Assembly: GCA_035771165.1 (NCBI GenBank)
Contig: JAWNZC010000174.1
Location: 1,349,001-1,413,000, forward strand
Length of the DNA: 64,000 nucleotides
Direction: 5' to 3'
DNA from: Paragorgia papillata
Lineage: Eukaryota; Cnidaria; Anthozoa; Scleralcyonacea; Coralliidae
The stretch's first letter is position 1. Every line of letters begins with the position of its first letter. A program made the translations under genes and the position numbers. Positions 23,301-32,065 of the stretch are shown piece by piece. Below the pieces are notes generated by a model. It ran no database searches. It was not told the origin of the DNA and saw nothing but the letters and a program-made list of their open reading frames with translations.

Positions 23301-24684
23301 TGCACCATTGGTACCTATTGTTGCTACAGAGCCCATGGAACTTCTAGCTGTTGATTACCTAACACTGGAGAGAGGGAAAGGCGGGTTTGAAAACATCCTT
23401 GTCATAACGGACAGTTTTACGAAGTACGCATGGGCATTTCCTACCAAGAACCAGAAGGCAACAACCGTTGCTAAAGTACTGTGGGAAAAAGTACTGGTGA
23501 ACTTTGGTTTTCCTCGAAAACTTCACTCGGATCAGGGACGAGACTTTGAGTCCAAACTTATCAAAGACCTCTGCGAGATGGCCGGCATAGAGAAAACAAG
23601 AACCACGCCATACCCTCCCCAGGGCAACGGGCAAACCGAACGTTTTAACCGAACACTTCTAGGCATGTTAGGCACCCTTGATTCTGACAAGAAATCGGAT
23701 TGGCTAGACTACGTAGCCCCATTGGTGCATGCGTACAACTGTACCAAACACGCTTCTACTGCATACAGTCCTTATTTCTTAATGTACGGTCGCTCACCAC
23801 GATTGCCAATCGATGTCACCCTTGGCGTACCGACCCAGACCGACGTTGCACGACCCTACGCAGCCTATGCTGAGAACCTGAGAGCACGACTTGCCCATGC
23901 CTATGACCTTGCCTCTCGAGGATCAGACAGAAAAGCTGCAGCCAACAAGGGAATCTATGACGCTAAAGCCCATGAGACCACATTGCAGCCCGGCGACCGA
24001 GTTTTAGCAAGAAATCTTAGTAATCGAGGGAAACATAAGCTCCAGGATCGCTGGGAGGACGTACCATACGTTGTGCTTCGCCGGGCTGGAGACCTACCTG
24101 TATATGAAGTACAACAAGAGGGCGGGGGCAAACGACGTACACTTCATCGAAACCTTCTTCTACCCTATCGACTCCCCTACCAACAACATCAAGACCCACT
24201 ACGACATATTCATCCCTGCAGAAACGTCAGCCAGTCGGATGTTGTTCCTAAACGCGACGATGAAGATGATAACGGTCAAGAAGAAGAAGAAGAAGAAGAA
24301 GAAGGAGGAGGAGAAGAAGTTCCCATACACTATCTACATAGACAAGAATTTCCTGACGACTCAGAGATTTGTGAAAGAGGAGAAATAGAAATTCAACCGC
24401 CAGTGCACTCTCATGATAAGTGCACCGAACAGGAGGTCGATAATGTTATAACCGTTGAAAGGCATAATAACGAGAAGCAAAACGAAGCGGATGTCCAAAG
24501 TAGAGCTGATTTGTCAACGTCAACGATAACACGTTCAGGACGTCTCTCAAGGCCACCCGACCGCCTAGGAAGTTACTCTGTCTACACACACAAAGCGTCT
24601 GTCCTATTATCATTAGTCTCACCTAGTAACTATGATTTGATCAAGGACGTACTCAAGTACTGGGTGTCGACACCATGCAAGTAG
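20221..24684 (+). CDS. Retrotransposon pol polyprotein (protease, RT, RNase H, integrase)
   Basis: The open frame overlaps gag by 121 bases in the -1 frame and is read by frameshifting, so its first ATG is probably not used. Domains by residue of this frame: aspartic protease with LLDTGS at 76-81; reverse transcriptase with YRKLNAKTIRDSYPIPRI, LDLQSGY and the YLDD catalytic box at 528-531; RNase H with HTDASGYGLGG around 689; an HHCC zinc-binding region (H..GHFGRDKT...C.RC) and the integrase core with D1045, D1104 and E1140, a spacing of D-58-D-35-E; and a GPY/F-like segment (DRWEDVPYVVLRR). The C-terminus has a run of glutamates encoded by a GAAGAA tract at 24280-24320. The frame is unbroken over 1,487 residues, so the element could be active. 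Confidence 0.95.
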   Translation: MLSLWPTRSYTSWMSKYPKTRLQIVGKRPKAFAMGQPKVLNNPPPQANQLVSVLKELIGEPNEAVTIVNGHACIGLLDTGSQITSVAESFYKKHLRDCTIKPLEDLVRVVGAGGQDVPFLGYTVVNIQFPSEDVGIDTSFDMPVLVFPDNEYNQRVPLIVGTNLVRQCKQCCESEGGNRFLQTRQTSSAWQRAYKSMCHQERCSKKDSPGIKVQSTTRHAITLGSHQTRTIMCLANASFATPTDVLLETKLSTHLGLVVTPGLVTLPSCLTKCRIPVEVTNNSDIPITIQPKAVITWAQVVNEVKNLAPTMRSDVKDEQGSLDSMLDLDETPLTETQKKQARELLTKMSYVFAKDDKDLGQTEAVYHEIHLKDDVPTREPYRRIPPGQLEEFRMALTDLLEAGVLRESKSPYASPVVLVRKKDGSLRICVDYRKLNAKTIRDSYPIPRITETLEALQGAKWFCSLDLQSGYLQVKVMKRDRHKTAVTTPFGLYEYNRMPFGLTNAPATFQRLMEQCLHGLNLRICLAYLDDVIVFGRSFEEMLERLKLVLQRLGEYGLKLKPSKCHLFQTELSYLGHVVSEQGVAPDPSKISALKKWLQHPPQNAKELQTFLGFVGYYRSFIEGFAKIAAPLHHLAKEPGSKDTRKRRREPFQWSQECQTAFEILIERLSSYPILAFPDFSLPFIVHTDASGYGLGGALYQVQDGKPRVIAYGSRSLSVAERRYSAYRREFLALKWSVTEKFKQYLYGSKFHVVTDSNPLTYLLSSAKLSATDHRWLSDLSAYDFTITYRPGKSSCDADGLSRMPEEIPIERETTSPDLDCIKPFLARLYKLDTNSTAFCSDKEFQALCAYHLVHEPFTSKEMPSPIIEAVSMHMNAVPEHLARPPHCQAQTDLSTKSWSEWAKLQREDPVIGRVFELLASGSNKLKDEDRQVRKLLQDRERLRVDHDVLFRRRLIDGEESFQLMLPKSLHQTALEGLHDDVGHFGRDKTVELVLQRFYWPGVSSTVETYIKNCDRCIKRKSPDPQRAPLVPIVATEPMELLAVDYLTLERGKGGFENILVITDSFTKYAWAFPTKNQKATTVAKVLWEKVLVNFGFPRKLHSDQGRDFESKLIKDLCEMAGIEKTRTTPYPPQGNGQTERFNRTLLGMLGTLDSDKKSDWLDYVAPLVHAYNCTKHASTAYSPYFLMYGRSPRLPIDVTLGVPTQTDVARPYAAYAENLRARLAHAYDLASRGSDRKAAANKGIYDAKAHETTLQPGDRVLARNLSNRGKHKLQDRWEDVPYVVLRRAGDLPVYEVQQEGGGKRRTLHRNLLLPYRLPYQQHQDPLRHIHPCRNVSQSDVVPKRDDEDDNGQEEEEEEEEGGGEEVPIHYLHRQEFPDDSEICERGEIEIQPPVHSHDKCTEQEVDNVITVERHNNEKQNEADVQSRADLSTSTITRSGRLSRPPDRLGSYSVYTHKASVLLSLVSPSNYDLIKDVLKYWVSTPCK
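20296..20339 (+). promoter_or_regulatory. -1 ribosomal frameshift signal (slippery site plus hairpin)
   Basis: The heptamer GGGAAAC at 20296-20302 is in the correct register for gag (G GGA AAC) and re-pairs as GGG AAA in the pol frame. After a 5-base spacer, AAGGCCTTTG (20308-20317) pairs with CAAAGGTCTT (20330-20339) in a 10-bp stem with one G-U pair and a 12-base loop. The gag stop TGA is at the foot of the stem. Slippery site, spacer and stem all match the known layout of -1 signals. Confidence 0.8.
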
Positions 24685-24786
24685 CTGGAAAGAACCAATT
24701 CATTTTTATTGACAGTGTTGTTGGACCTTCCATATTGTTCCATTATTTAGAACTTCGGGACGCAGTTCCATCCTTGGGGGGAAATA

Positions 24787-25056
24787 TGTAGTGGACCTGT
24801 AAACTGTCAAGTTTATATTTAGTTAACTAATTAAGTGTGAGTGTCTTGGAACCGGAAGTGTCACCTGACACGTAAGCATGTGATTTGTTAAAGAACGTTT
24901 CGTGTGTCAGCAGACAAACTTGTGTTAGGTCGTGTTAGCTGTAAGCACCAGTGTTTATTGTGATATTCGATAAATAGAAAGAAGTTATTGTGAATTTATT
25001 CCTCGAGGACTCTCACCTATTTTACGTGGCGAGTATTTACATTGCTCGCTGCTACA
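24787..25056 (+). repeat. 3' LTR of the gypsy element
   Basis: 270 bp, nearly identical to the 5' LTR. The three differences seen are all in the last 70 bp (C/T and C/A in the GTTAYTGTGM stretch, and C/T in CTATTYTACG). Confidence 0.96.
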
Positions 25057-25268
25057 CTTGGAACAATCTGAATGAATTTAATCAATTACTTATACACATG
25101 CGATCGTCGGTGACAACCGACAAATTCAGATAGCGTGAAGTGCGCATGGGTCCAGAGTGCTCAAACTTCCACAAGGGTAGTGAGCGTTGCATTATCGCTA
25201 ATAGGCACCCACGACAACTTCACAGAGTGCTCAACAACACCGAAGTGAAGGAGCGTACATAGTTCAAT

Positions 25269-25311
25269 CTACAGACACGGTGTTTCGCTGTACAACAGCT
25301 CATCAGTGTAG
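25269..25311 (-). ncRNA. Hammerhead ribozyme, copy 2
   Basis: Identical in sequence and strand to the copy at 18837-18879: CUACA, CUGAUGAG, stem II GCUGU/ACAGC, CGAAA, minimal stem III, GUC, UGUAG. The predicted cut lies between 25274 and 25273. Identity between the two copies suggests recent origin or selection on the fold. The sequence just after it (GTGTAGCTTGGAACAATCTG) is the uninterrupted form of the gypsy target site. Confidence 0.88.
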
Positions 25312-25521
25312 CTTGGAACAATCTGAATGAATTTAATCAATTACTTATACACATGCGATCGTCGGTGACAACCGCATGTGGGACAGCATCGGTGAAGTAC
25401 ATTCAGATAGCGTGAAGTGCGCATGGGTCCAGAGTGCTCAAACTTCCACAAGGGTAGTGAGCGTTGCATTATCGCTAATAGGTACCCACGACAACTTCAC
25501 AGAGTGCTCAACAACACCGAA

Positions 25522-25570
<49 letters not shown>

Positions 25571-25611
25571 GAAGTGTTGAAGTGTTGAAACACAAGTAAA
25601 ATAGATAATCA

Positions 25612-25830
25612 AAATTTGTTGGTTGGCAAACGTTGGAGACGAAAATAAAAAGTAGATTAACCGCTCATTTTAAAAAACAAACAAAAAAACTTTATTGCAG
25701 TAACGTTTTCACCTGAAGAACAACAAGCGAAAACGTTGGTGCAATAAAGTTTTGTTTTTTTGTTTTTTTTTAAATGAGTGGTTAATTTATTTTTTTATTT
25801 TCGTCTGCAACGTTTGCCAACCAACAAATA
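25612..25830. repeat. Foldback element, about 100-bp arms
   Basis: TTTGTTGGTTGGCAAACGTT with GACGAAAATAAAAA and the CTTTATTGCA segment on the left is matched by an inverted copy on the right (TTGGTGCAATAAAG to CGTTTGCCAACCAACAAA). The centre, CACCTGAAGAACAACAAGCG followed by AAAACG, resembles a decayed hammerhead core but lacks a proper CUGAUGA. Confidence 0.75.
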
Positions 25831-25967
25831 ATATATATATATATATATAAACTTCATAAAACTTCATAAACTTTAATAAATATCACTCCCTTAAAAGGGT
25901 TTTTCAGTGATACAATTGGGATAAATAATGTACAATACAGGTATGTATAATATATAATAAACTTAAT

Positions 25968-26000
<33 letters not shown>

Positions 26001-26009
26001 AGATTATTA
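25831..26009. repeat. (TA)n microsatellites with short insert
   Basis: (TA)n runs at about 25831-25848 and 25972-25998 enclose about 120 bases of AT-rich sequence without recognised features. Confidence 0.6.
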
Positions 26010-26348
26010 ACCGAGAACGAGGTCTGTACGGGAAAATATCAGACCGACGTCTTTACGGTGCGGACCGAGCCGAAGGCGAGGTTCGTACAAAAAAGACCGA
26101 GGTCTGATATTTTCCCGTACAGACCGAGTAAACGAGGTTAATAAAGCGTTTATTATATGGCTATTTCAAGTTTTTCGATAATTATTGTATCAAACTCAGT
26201 GTGAAAATCTTAGAAATTCACGCGAACAAAATCAACATCCGGAACAGCGGTCCGGATACGAAAAAAGACGGTCTGGATACGCATTTTTACGTACCGTGCG
26301 TTGACCAATCAGAACTCAGGATACTACAAAGCCATATAATAAATATAT
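26010..26348. repeat. Foldback hairpin element (TTATTATATGGC family)
   Basis: TTAACCGAG..GAGGTCTGTACGGG and AAAATATCAGACC on the left pair with GGTCTGATATTTTCCCGTAC and AGACCGAGTAAACGAGGTTAA on the right around CGGACCGAGCCGAAGGCGAG. It is followed by TTTATTATATGGCT and, at the other side, AGCCATATAATAAA. A related hairpin with the same KATATTTTYCCGTA stem core lies at 48552-48706. Confidence 0.75.
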
Positions 26349-26538
26349 ATATATAATTTCCGATAAAGTCATGGTTTGTTGGGTGACAAATTTTACTAGT
26401 TCCAGTTTCACAGCCCCCAAATATCTATTTTATTTTTTCATTTTCATAATAATCCTTAAGAATTTCAAAAATTCCGATAATAAATGGAAATTTTCGATCA
26501 ATTGGTAATTTGATTTTTTTTAAATAGACTTTATTTAC

Positions 26539-27001
26539 CAGTGGCGGCGCGAGGGGGGGGCAAGCGGGGGTGGCATTTATCCCACCCAATTTTTTCCCCT
26601 TCCCCCCCCCCCCCCCCAATTTGCCCCTCTATTTTTTTTCTTTTGCCAATTTACCAACCTCGAAAGCGGAAAGCGGAAATATATTTAATTGAACAGTGAC
26701 ATGTAGCGCGTCACGTTACTAAAGAATAAGTATGCACACACATAGAGTAAAATTTAATATCACTTTTATTTTAATATGTTACAGGTAGTTAACCTTTTCC
26801 ATGCAAACATAGCGCAATTATAAGAGAAGCAAACCTAGCGCAAACTTAGCCCTTAGGATATCTCACTTTTTAATTCGCAGAAAACGCCAAAAACAGTTTT
26901 ATAACAATGTTACGTGAAAAAGGTTTTGCCCCCCCCCCCAATTTAGTTTGCCCCTCGATCCCCCCCCTCCCTCCCAACTGCGAGGCCTGGCGCTACCACC
27001 G
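26539..27001. mobile_element. hAT-type MITE, 463 bp
   Basis: The left end is CAGTGGCGGCGCGAGG and the right end is the complement of CGGTGGTAGCGCCAGG. Flanks TTATTTAC (26531-26538) and TTATTTAT (27002-27009) form an 8-bp duplication with one mismatch. Poly-G/poly-C runs lie inside both ends. No coding sequence. Confidence 0.8.
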
Positions 27002-27640
27002 TTATTTATGGATTAAAACAGAGTTAAAAAGATTAAATAATTAACAATTATTGGACGAGGTTGAGCAAAATATCGTGATTTGTCAGTGGCGAGCAGATCA
27101 GTAGTTTGCTGATGCCGAAGGCAGAGGCAAATAATTGAACTGCGAAACACTGACAAATCACGATATTTTGTGAAAACCGAGTTCAATAATTGTTAATTGT
27201 TTATTTGACATTGTTTACCTGTAATTATGTCCATTCATTTCTTTCCAGCTTGGATGAACGAGCGATTTACGTTTGCCGAAATTGAGTGTATTCAACGCGC
27301 ATGAGTAGAATATTATTTGCTGCAAAACAACATTTCCAGCTAATGCGCATGAGCAGACTGTTATTTGACGTAGTGGTCCCTCAACCAATTAAAGCGAAGA
27401 TAAAAATAAATCGAATAATAATATACAATGTCGTTAAAAATATATAAAAAGAAATGGATGAAAGGATATCGATTGGAGAATAAATGTTTAAAGTACCTAG
27501 TAATTTAATAATGAATATCAAAGCCCAGCATATTATTTTCATAAAAGCCATTGAGTCGGACACGAGGATAAAATCATAATTTTTATGCCTTCCATCGTGT
27601 CTCTCTGACTAGATTCGTCATCATGAACTTGGCAAAGAGC
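27002..27640. other. Stretch with a foldback, otherwise unrecognised
   Basis: Around 27030-27200, TTAACAATTATTGGACGAGG and TTGAGCAAAATATCGTGATT pair with complements (ATCACGATATTTTG...CAATAATTGTTAA) around TGCCGAAGGCAGAGGCAA, another foldback of the window's hairpin class. No gene is recognised. Confidence 0.55.
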
Positions 27641-27654
27641 AGCGCTTACTGAGT

Positions 27655-27850
27655 CTAGGGAGTAGCTGTATATACGGGGGGAATTTAAACTTGCCAACAC
27701 ATGACATATACGGGGGGTAAATTAAAGTGGCCTAGCCAACACATGGCATAGAGGGGTAAATAAAATTAGTCAACACATAGCATAATTATACTGGGGAATT
27801 TAAACGTGCCAACACATGGCATATAGTGGGCCGGGGTAAAGTTAATTTTT
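27655..27850. repeat. Degenerate tandem repeat, about 55-bp unit
   Basis: Four or five imperfect copies of CCAACACATGGCATATA followed by CGGGG(G)TAAATTAAA. Related but more decayed copies (CCAACCCATGACACATGGGC, CCAACACATTTAATACGCG) reappear at 32960-33480, on the other side of the 28.6-32.7 kb element. Confidence 0.6.
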
Positions 27851-28397
27851 GTCCGGTCCTATGATCCTCCGTCACCGGTGACGATGGTTTCAATTTGCTA
27901 TAATTTATCGAAAGTTTGCCCAAATGTATCCCCCTAGGTCTCAAAATGATCCTGAATAATCCGTTTTTAAAATAGACCTTTACAACGAATATGCCATGAA
28001 GTATTTCGGAAGATCCGCGGATTTAATTGAGCGTATAAGCTCCAGCCGTTCGAGAAAATGATTTTATTTGTCAAACGATAAGCGAAACCAAACGATAATT
28101 TATACTCTAACCACTCCTAAAGTAAGTATAAGCACTTTTCTGTTGCAATTATTTTCTAGATTAGCAATAATTTGGTAAAATTTGACGAAAACCATCTCGG
28201 CCAGTCAGCGATGCATCGAACAAAATATTGCGTGAACTTCTCGGCGTTGTAATGGCAAACCGGAGTAAATGTCATGCAAAATAACCAAAAATCTGAATAG
28301 CTGACTTAAAAGCGATCCCAAAATGGAGACGGTCACAACGATAAATGTTAAAATCAAGATAATATTCGCGTTTTATTGTATTGCTGTAATTTTTTCA

Positions 28398-28597
28398 ATT
28401 TGAATTGGTGAAATACTGCTTTTCATTTTACCACTACAACGGTTTGGTGGTAAAGTCATTTACTGTTTAAATATTTAACATTTTATTAAAAATTATTAAA
28501 TTTGAATTTGTGAAATACTGCTTTCCATTCCACGTCTACAACGGTTTGGTGGCCAGGTCATTCATTGTTCAAACATTCAACATTTTGCTAAAAATTA
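28398..28597. repeat. Tandem duplication, about 100-bp unit
   Basis: GGTGAAATACTGCTTTTCAT and CTACAACGGTTTGGTGGTAA with a TTAACATTTT end occur at 28404-28497 and again, with about 15% change, at 28506-28597. The copies lie directly before the left inverted repeat of the next element. Confidence 0.7.
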
Positions 28598-28906
28598 ACC
28601 CGAATGTCAGGCCTTTATTTGTTCCCGCCTTCCGCTAAACCCGGCAGCGCGGGCAGAGGTGCAGGCGAGCGAGAAGGCGAGAAAAATAAAGGCAACAAAA
28701 CTGTGGGGACTCCGTCCATCTAATGGACGGGAGCTCTGATTGGCTGACTAATTGAAGTAAGGATTGTGATTGGTTCATTCAGATAAACAACTTGCCCAAA
28801 GGTGCACCGTCAAGGTGCACACCGTAACATGCAATGTCATCGCCATTTCTCGAATCTGTTTATCGTGTACGTTTCTGTGACCAATTCATTCATTTTATAA
28901 TTTATT

Positions 28907-29375
28907 ATGTCGGAAAATCAAACCATAGAAGGATTTTTCGAAACCGCTTTGTTAAATTCATTGACACATTTCAGCTATGAGTCTTTGAAACCAGAACAAA
29001 CGACGTGCATTCGAAAGCTCGCTGTTGACAGCCAAGATGTCTTTGCTGTTTTGCCACTGGTTTTGGTAAAAGTCTGATATATCAGATATTACCATTTGTG
29101 TTCTCTGAATTTCATCGACTTCAACTTGGCACGGTGAGGAATTTCGTTGTAGCAGGTGGAGACCTTGCGAAAAGCAGTCTATTTGTCTCCTTCCTGTTCG
29201 ATGATCAGGGACCGCGAAGGCTACTGAAGGCGAAGCTGATGCGAAAGTCCAAGTTATTTATGGCAGTGCTGAACAATGGTTGTCGGAAAAGTGGACCCGT
29301 AAGTTACAAAACGGGAATTTCGAAGCAGTTAGTCTTAGTTGTGGATGACTGAGTTTATACGGTTGAGACGTGTTT
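28907..29375 (+). pseudogene. RecQ/DEAD-like helicase N-terminal fragment, broken
   Basis: The frame from the ATG at 28907 encodes SLKPEQTTCIRKLAVDSQDV then FAVLP. A one-base deletion near 29053 then moves the Walker A box TGFGKSLIYQILPFVF into the next frame. Further on, in other frames, come QVIYGSAEQWLSEKWTRKL and a Walker B/DExH remnant (LVVDE-VYTVETC in place of VDE.H.V..W) at about 29335-29375. Q-motif, Walker A and DExH order is that of RecQ-like superfamily 2 helicases. Frameshifts and stops make it a pseudogene; motor domain 2 is absent. Confidence 0.72.
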
Positions 29376-31008
29376 ATAATTATGTATCAATATATTAAAT
29401 GGCCTACCTGCATTCTAAAATTTAAATTATAAAACTGTATAAAATAATTCCCAAACTATTGCGTTTGTTTTTAATATAAACCATCAATAACCAGTCGATC
29501 TTTTTCTCCAACGTTCTAGCATGTGCTACAAAATTATCCCCAGGGTGCTAATCTCGACGTGCGTGGAGTCCACTTACACGCGAAAGGAAAAGAAATTCTG
29601 CGAGATGTTTATATGTATATTTAGTATAAATTTGCAAGTTTATAATGCAAATCCTCGACTTTCATTGGCTATTGCAGGAGTTTATAATTGGTGATATAAA
29701 CCTCTGGGATAAACCAATGAAAAGCCTTCTTTTAACGAAATTGACCAATGACAAAATGCGTAGTATAGCACGAGCAATGGTCATTATAGCCAGCGGTTGT
29801 TCTGTTAAGCAACAATGACGCCGAAACTACAACGAAGGGCAAATAAGAGAACAAATTGAACATTTAGGCGAAGCAATAAGTTGTACAGAAAACAAAAACG
29901 GCTACAAAATGGTTAGAATGGAAATTATTAATGGTAAGATCGTTAAATTGTTTATCTGTCTTCGTTTAAAACGAAATAACTGCAAACAAAACACATTTCA
30001 AACTTATGCTTGCTGTTGACAAGATTTCGTGATGTAAACTATATGCTGAATTGAATGTTTCTTTCAACTTTTTGTCACTTTTACAAATCAAATGAGTGGA
30101 TATATATATTGTTTCAATATTGTACATGAAAATCCATGCTAAATTATGCAAGAAAACTTTACTTTTCCATCAGTTACTGTACGGGACCAAGGAGATGTCC
30201 GAAATGACTTCTGAAGGTTTGTTGTTGGCAGTTAAAGAATGTATTAAACGAGCCTCAAAGAATACGTTATATGGTCGAGAATTTATTTAACTTTTGTTGG
30301 TAAATTTATACTAAATTTATACTATATAATTATATATAGTATATATAATTATATAATTGTATATAATAATTTATACTATATCCATCAAATCGCCGACTTT
30401 CGCGGCTCAAGCGAAACAAAATCTTTGTCAGAAAAATTCGTTTACAAATGACCGAAAAAGGAAAGCTAAGAAGAGATGTTGCAGTGGAATGAACCAAACA
30501 ATATTAAACATGACTAGAAACCATTGAAAAAGCATGAAAAATTGCTATAAAGATCGGAAAATATGCCGCCAAATGTGACTGAAAAAAACAAAAAGTTGTT
30601 TCTTCGTGTGTCTGTTCAAAGTCAGCAAAAGACTTATGCACTGATATATCTTGGCTCGAGAGAGAACAGTGAATTGAAAGGAACATCAACACAAACACAA
30701 ACAGCTTTACACATTTTGAAGAGAATTGATTGCAGTTGCTAAGAAGCGAACGAGAAAACCACGGAAACCAAACGCCGTAGCCCGTATGGCAGTGTTTGCA
30801 GCATCTGAGAAGAGCCAAAAGAAAATTTATCGGTAAGCAGTGATTCGTATTTAACTTACCAGCTTTCTTTAGCTGATTAGAGTCGGTATATATCCAAAAC
30901 CTTCTCAGTATTAAACTCAGTTAAAACAGCAAAAATCTTGTCAAATAATATACATTCAGCAAAAACAAACAGCAAAAATCTTGTCAAATAATAAGCATAC
31001 TCGATAAT
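29376..31008. other. Interior of the 4.1-kb element, unrecognised
   Basis: AT-rich sequence with only short frames. GTGCTAATCTCGACGTGCGT plus GGAGTCCACTTACACGCG at 29548-29585 recurs at 35959-35997, which marks another dispersed repeat family. No domain is recognised. Confidence 0.4.
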
Positions 31009-31285
31009 AACTGCAGAAATTGTATTTTATGTTCAACTTAATTTTTATTGTTATTTTATTTATATTGATCTATTTATTTTTTTATTTATCATATTGTATA
31101 TAGGTGTATTTTAAGAAATATTCTTAATAGTTTTAATAGGTAAATTATTGTAAAAATAGAGAAATTTTGATCTCGTAGTATAAATCCTATTTTAGTCTAA
31201 AACTTATCAATAGTGTCCCCAATTAGCTGTATATATAGCTAAATACATTGACACTCAAATAAAAGTTATTCATTCATTTTCTCAG
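31009..31285 (+). mobile_element. Possible LINE 3' untranslated end
   Basis: AAATACATTGACACTCAAAT followed by AAAAGTTATTCATTCATT looks like the 3' end and (ATTC)n tail of a CR1/L2-like LINE on the plus strand. No coding part remains, so the call is weak. Confidence 0.35.
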
Positions 31286-31496
31286 GCGTTTTTTCCATGG
31301 TTCGCGTGAAACTTTGCATTATAGTTCTTCCCTGGTTAGTTTTTCCTCTCTTATACCTATAGTTTTCAGGCTGTTACCTTATACGTTTTTTCTGTTCTGA
31401 TGTTTTTCTTTGAGGTTCAACATTATATTTGGAACATGAGGAATCATATTCAAACAGTTTAATAGGCACCTTTATATAAAGCGTCTTTAATTATTG

Positions 31497-32065
31497 TTTG
31501 TTTTCGCTATCAGTTTCTGGTGCTATTAGGTCGTGACACAAGTTTTTCCTCAGCCACTGCTTTATTATTTTGGAATAAAACATTGCTTTGGACTTTGGTC
31601 AATAATAGAAAAACTACATTCATAAAAGTTATAAAACAGGATGTAAAGGAGGCCAGGAGGGCAGGGGTTTATATTTGTACACAACAACTGTTTAATCGTG
31701 GGGGGGGGGGGGGGGGGGGTAATTTATGTATATTTAACGTATTAAAAGCGGGCGAGGGGTTGTTGCGTTAATGTATTTCTAGTAGGTCTGTAATTATTGT
31801 TTGTTTTTGCTATCAGTTTCTGGTGCTATTAGGTCGTGACACAAGTTTTTCCTCAGCCACTGCTTTATTATTTTGGAATAAAACATTGCTTTGGAAATTG
31901 GTCAATAATAGAAAAACTACATTCATAAAAGTGATAAAACAGGATGTAAAGGAGGCCAGGAGGGCAGGGGTTTATATTTGTATACAAAAACAGTTTAATC
32001 GTGGGGGGTTATTTATGTATATTTAACGTATTAAAAGCGGGCGAGGGGTTTATGTATTTCTAGTA
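31497..32065. repeat. Tandem duplication, about 290-bp unit, with poly-G tract
   Basis: Two copies (31497-31792 and 31797-32065) share CTATCAGTTTCTGGTGCTAT, AAAACAGGATGTAAAGGAGG and TAAAAGCGGGCGAGGGG. Copy 1 carries a poly-G run of about 19 (31700-31718) where copy 2 has six. A third fragment of the unit end (AATAAAAGCGGGCGAGGG to TATTTCTAGTA) is at 37668-37712. Confidence 0.8.

Larger units (their letters stand above)
18884..25056 (+). mobile_element. Ty3/gypsy LTR retrotransposon, intact-looking, 6,173 bp
   Basis: Two 270-bp LTRs (18884-19153 and 24787-25056) start TG and end CA. They differ at only three positions that I can see, so insertion is young. The 4-bp target duplication CTTG (18880-18883, 25057-25060) is confirmed by the empty site in the second ribozyme unit. 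A candidate primer-binding site, TGGAGCCCGATAGGGAAC, begins 5 bases after the 5' LTR. A purine tract GGGGGGAAA lies just before the 3' LTR. Inside are gag and a pol ordered protease, reverse transcriptase, RNase H, integrase. That order and the integrase motifs place it in Ty3/gypsy. There is no envelope gene. Confidence 0.96.
18830..25524 (-). mobile_element. Retrozyme-like tandem dimer with two hammerhead ribozymes, interrupted by a gypsy element
   Basis: Two head-to-tail units of a 255-bp repeat lie between (TA)n tracts (18810-18829 and 25525-25567). Each starts (plus-strand view) with the ribozyme segment and contains TTGGAACAATCTGAATGAAT, GCGATCGTCGGTGACAACCG and CACAGAGTGCTCAACAACAC. 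The first unit is split by a 6.2-kb gypsy element whose 4-bp target duplication is CTTG; subtracting it gives a spacing of 255 bp between the two ribozymes. Unit 2 has about 22 extra bases near 25375-25400. Dimeric short units with a hammerhead on one strand and no protein are the architecture described for animal retrozymes, whose RNA is cut into unit-length pieces that can circularise. Mobilisation would depend on a partner such as a Penelope-like element. Transcription and cleavage are inferred, not seen. Confidence 0.8.

Noticed and set aside
25690..25740. Hammerhead-like CCTGAAGAACAACAAGCGAA AACG at the centre of a foldback
   Set aside because: The core reads CUGAAGA instead of CUGAUGA and no proper cleavage triplet with stem I could be formed.
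27655..27850. Regularly spaced repeats resembling a CRISPR array
   Set aside because: The units are contiguous and degenerate with no unique spacers, in a clearly eukaryotic setting.
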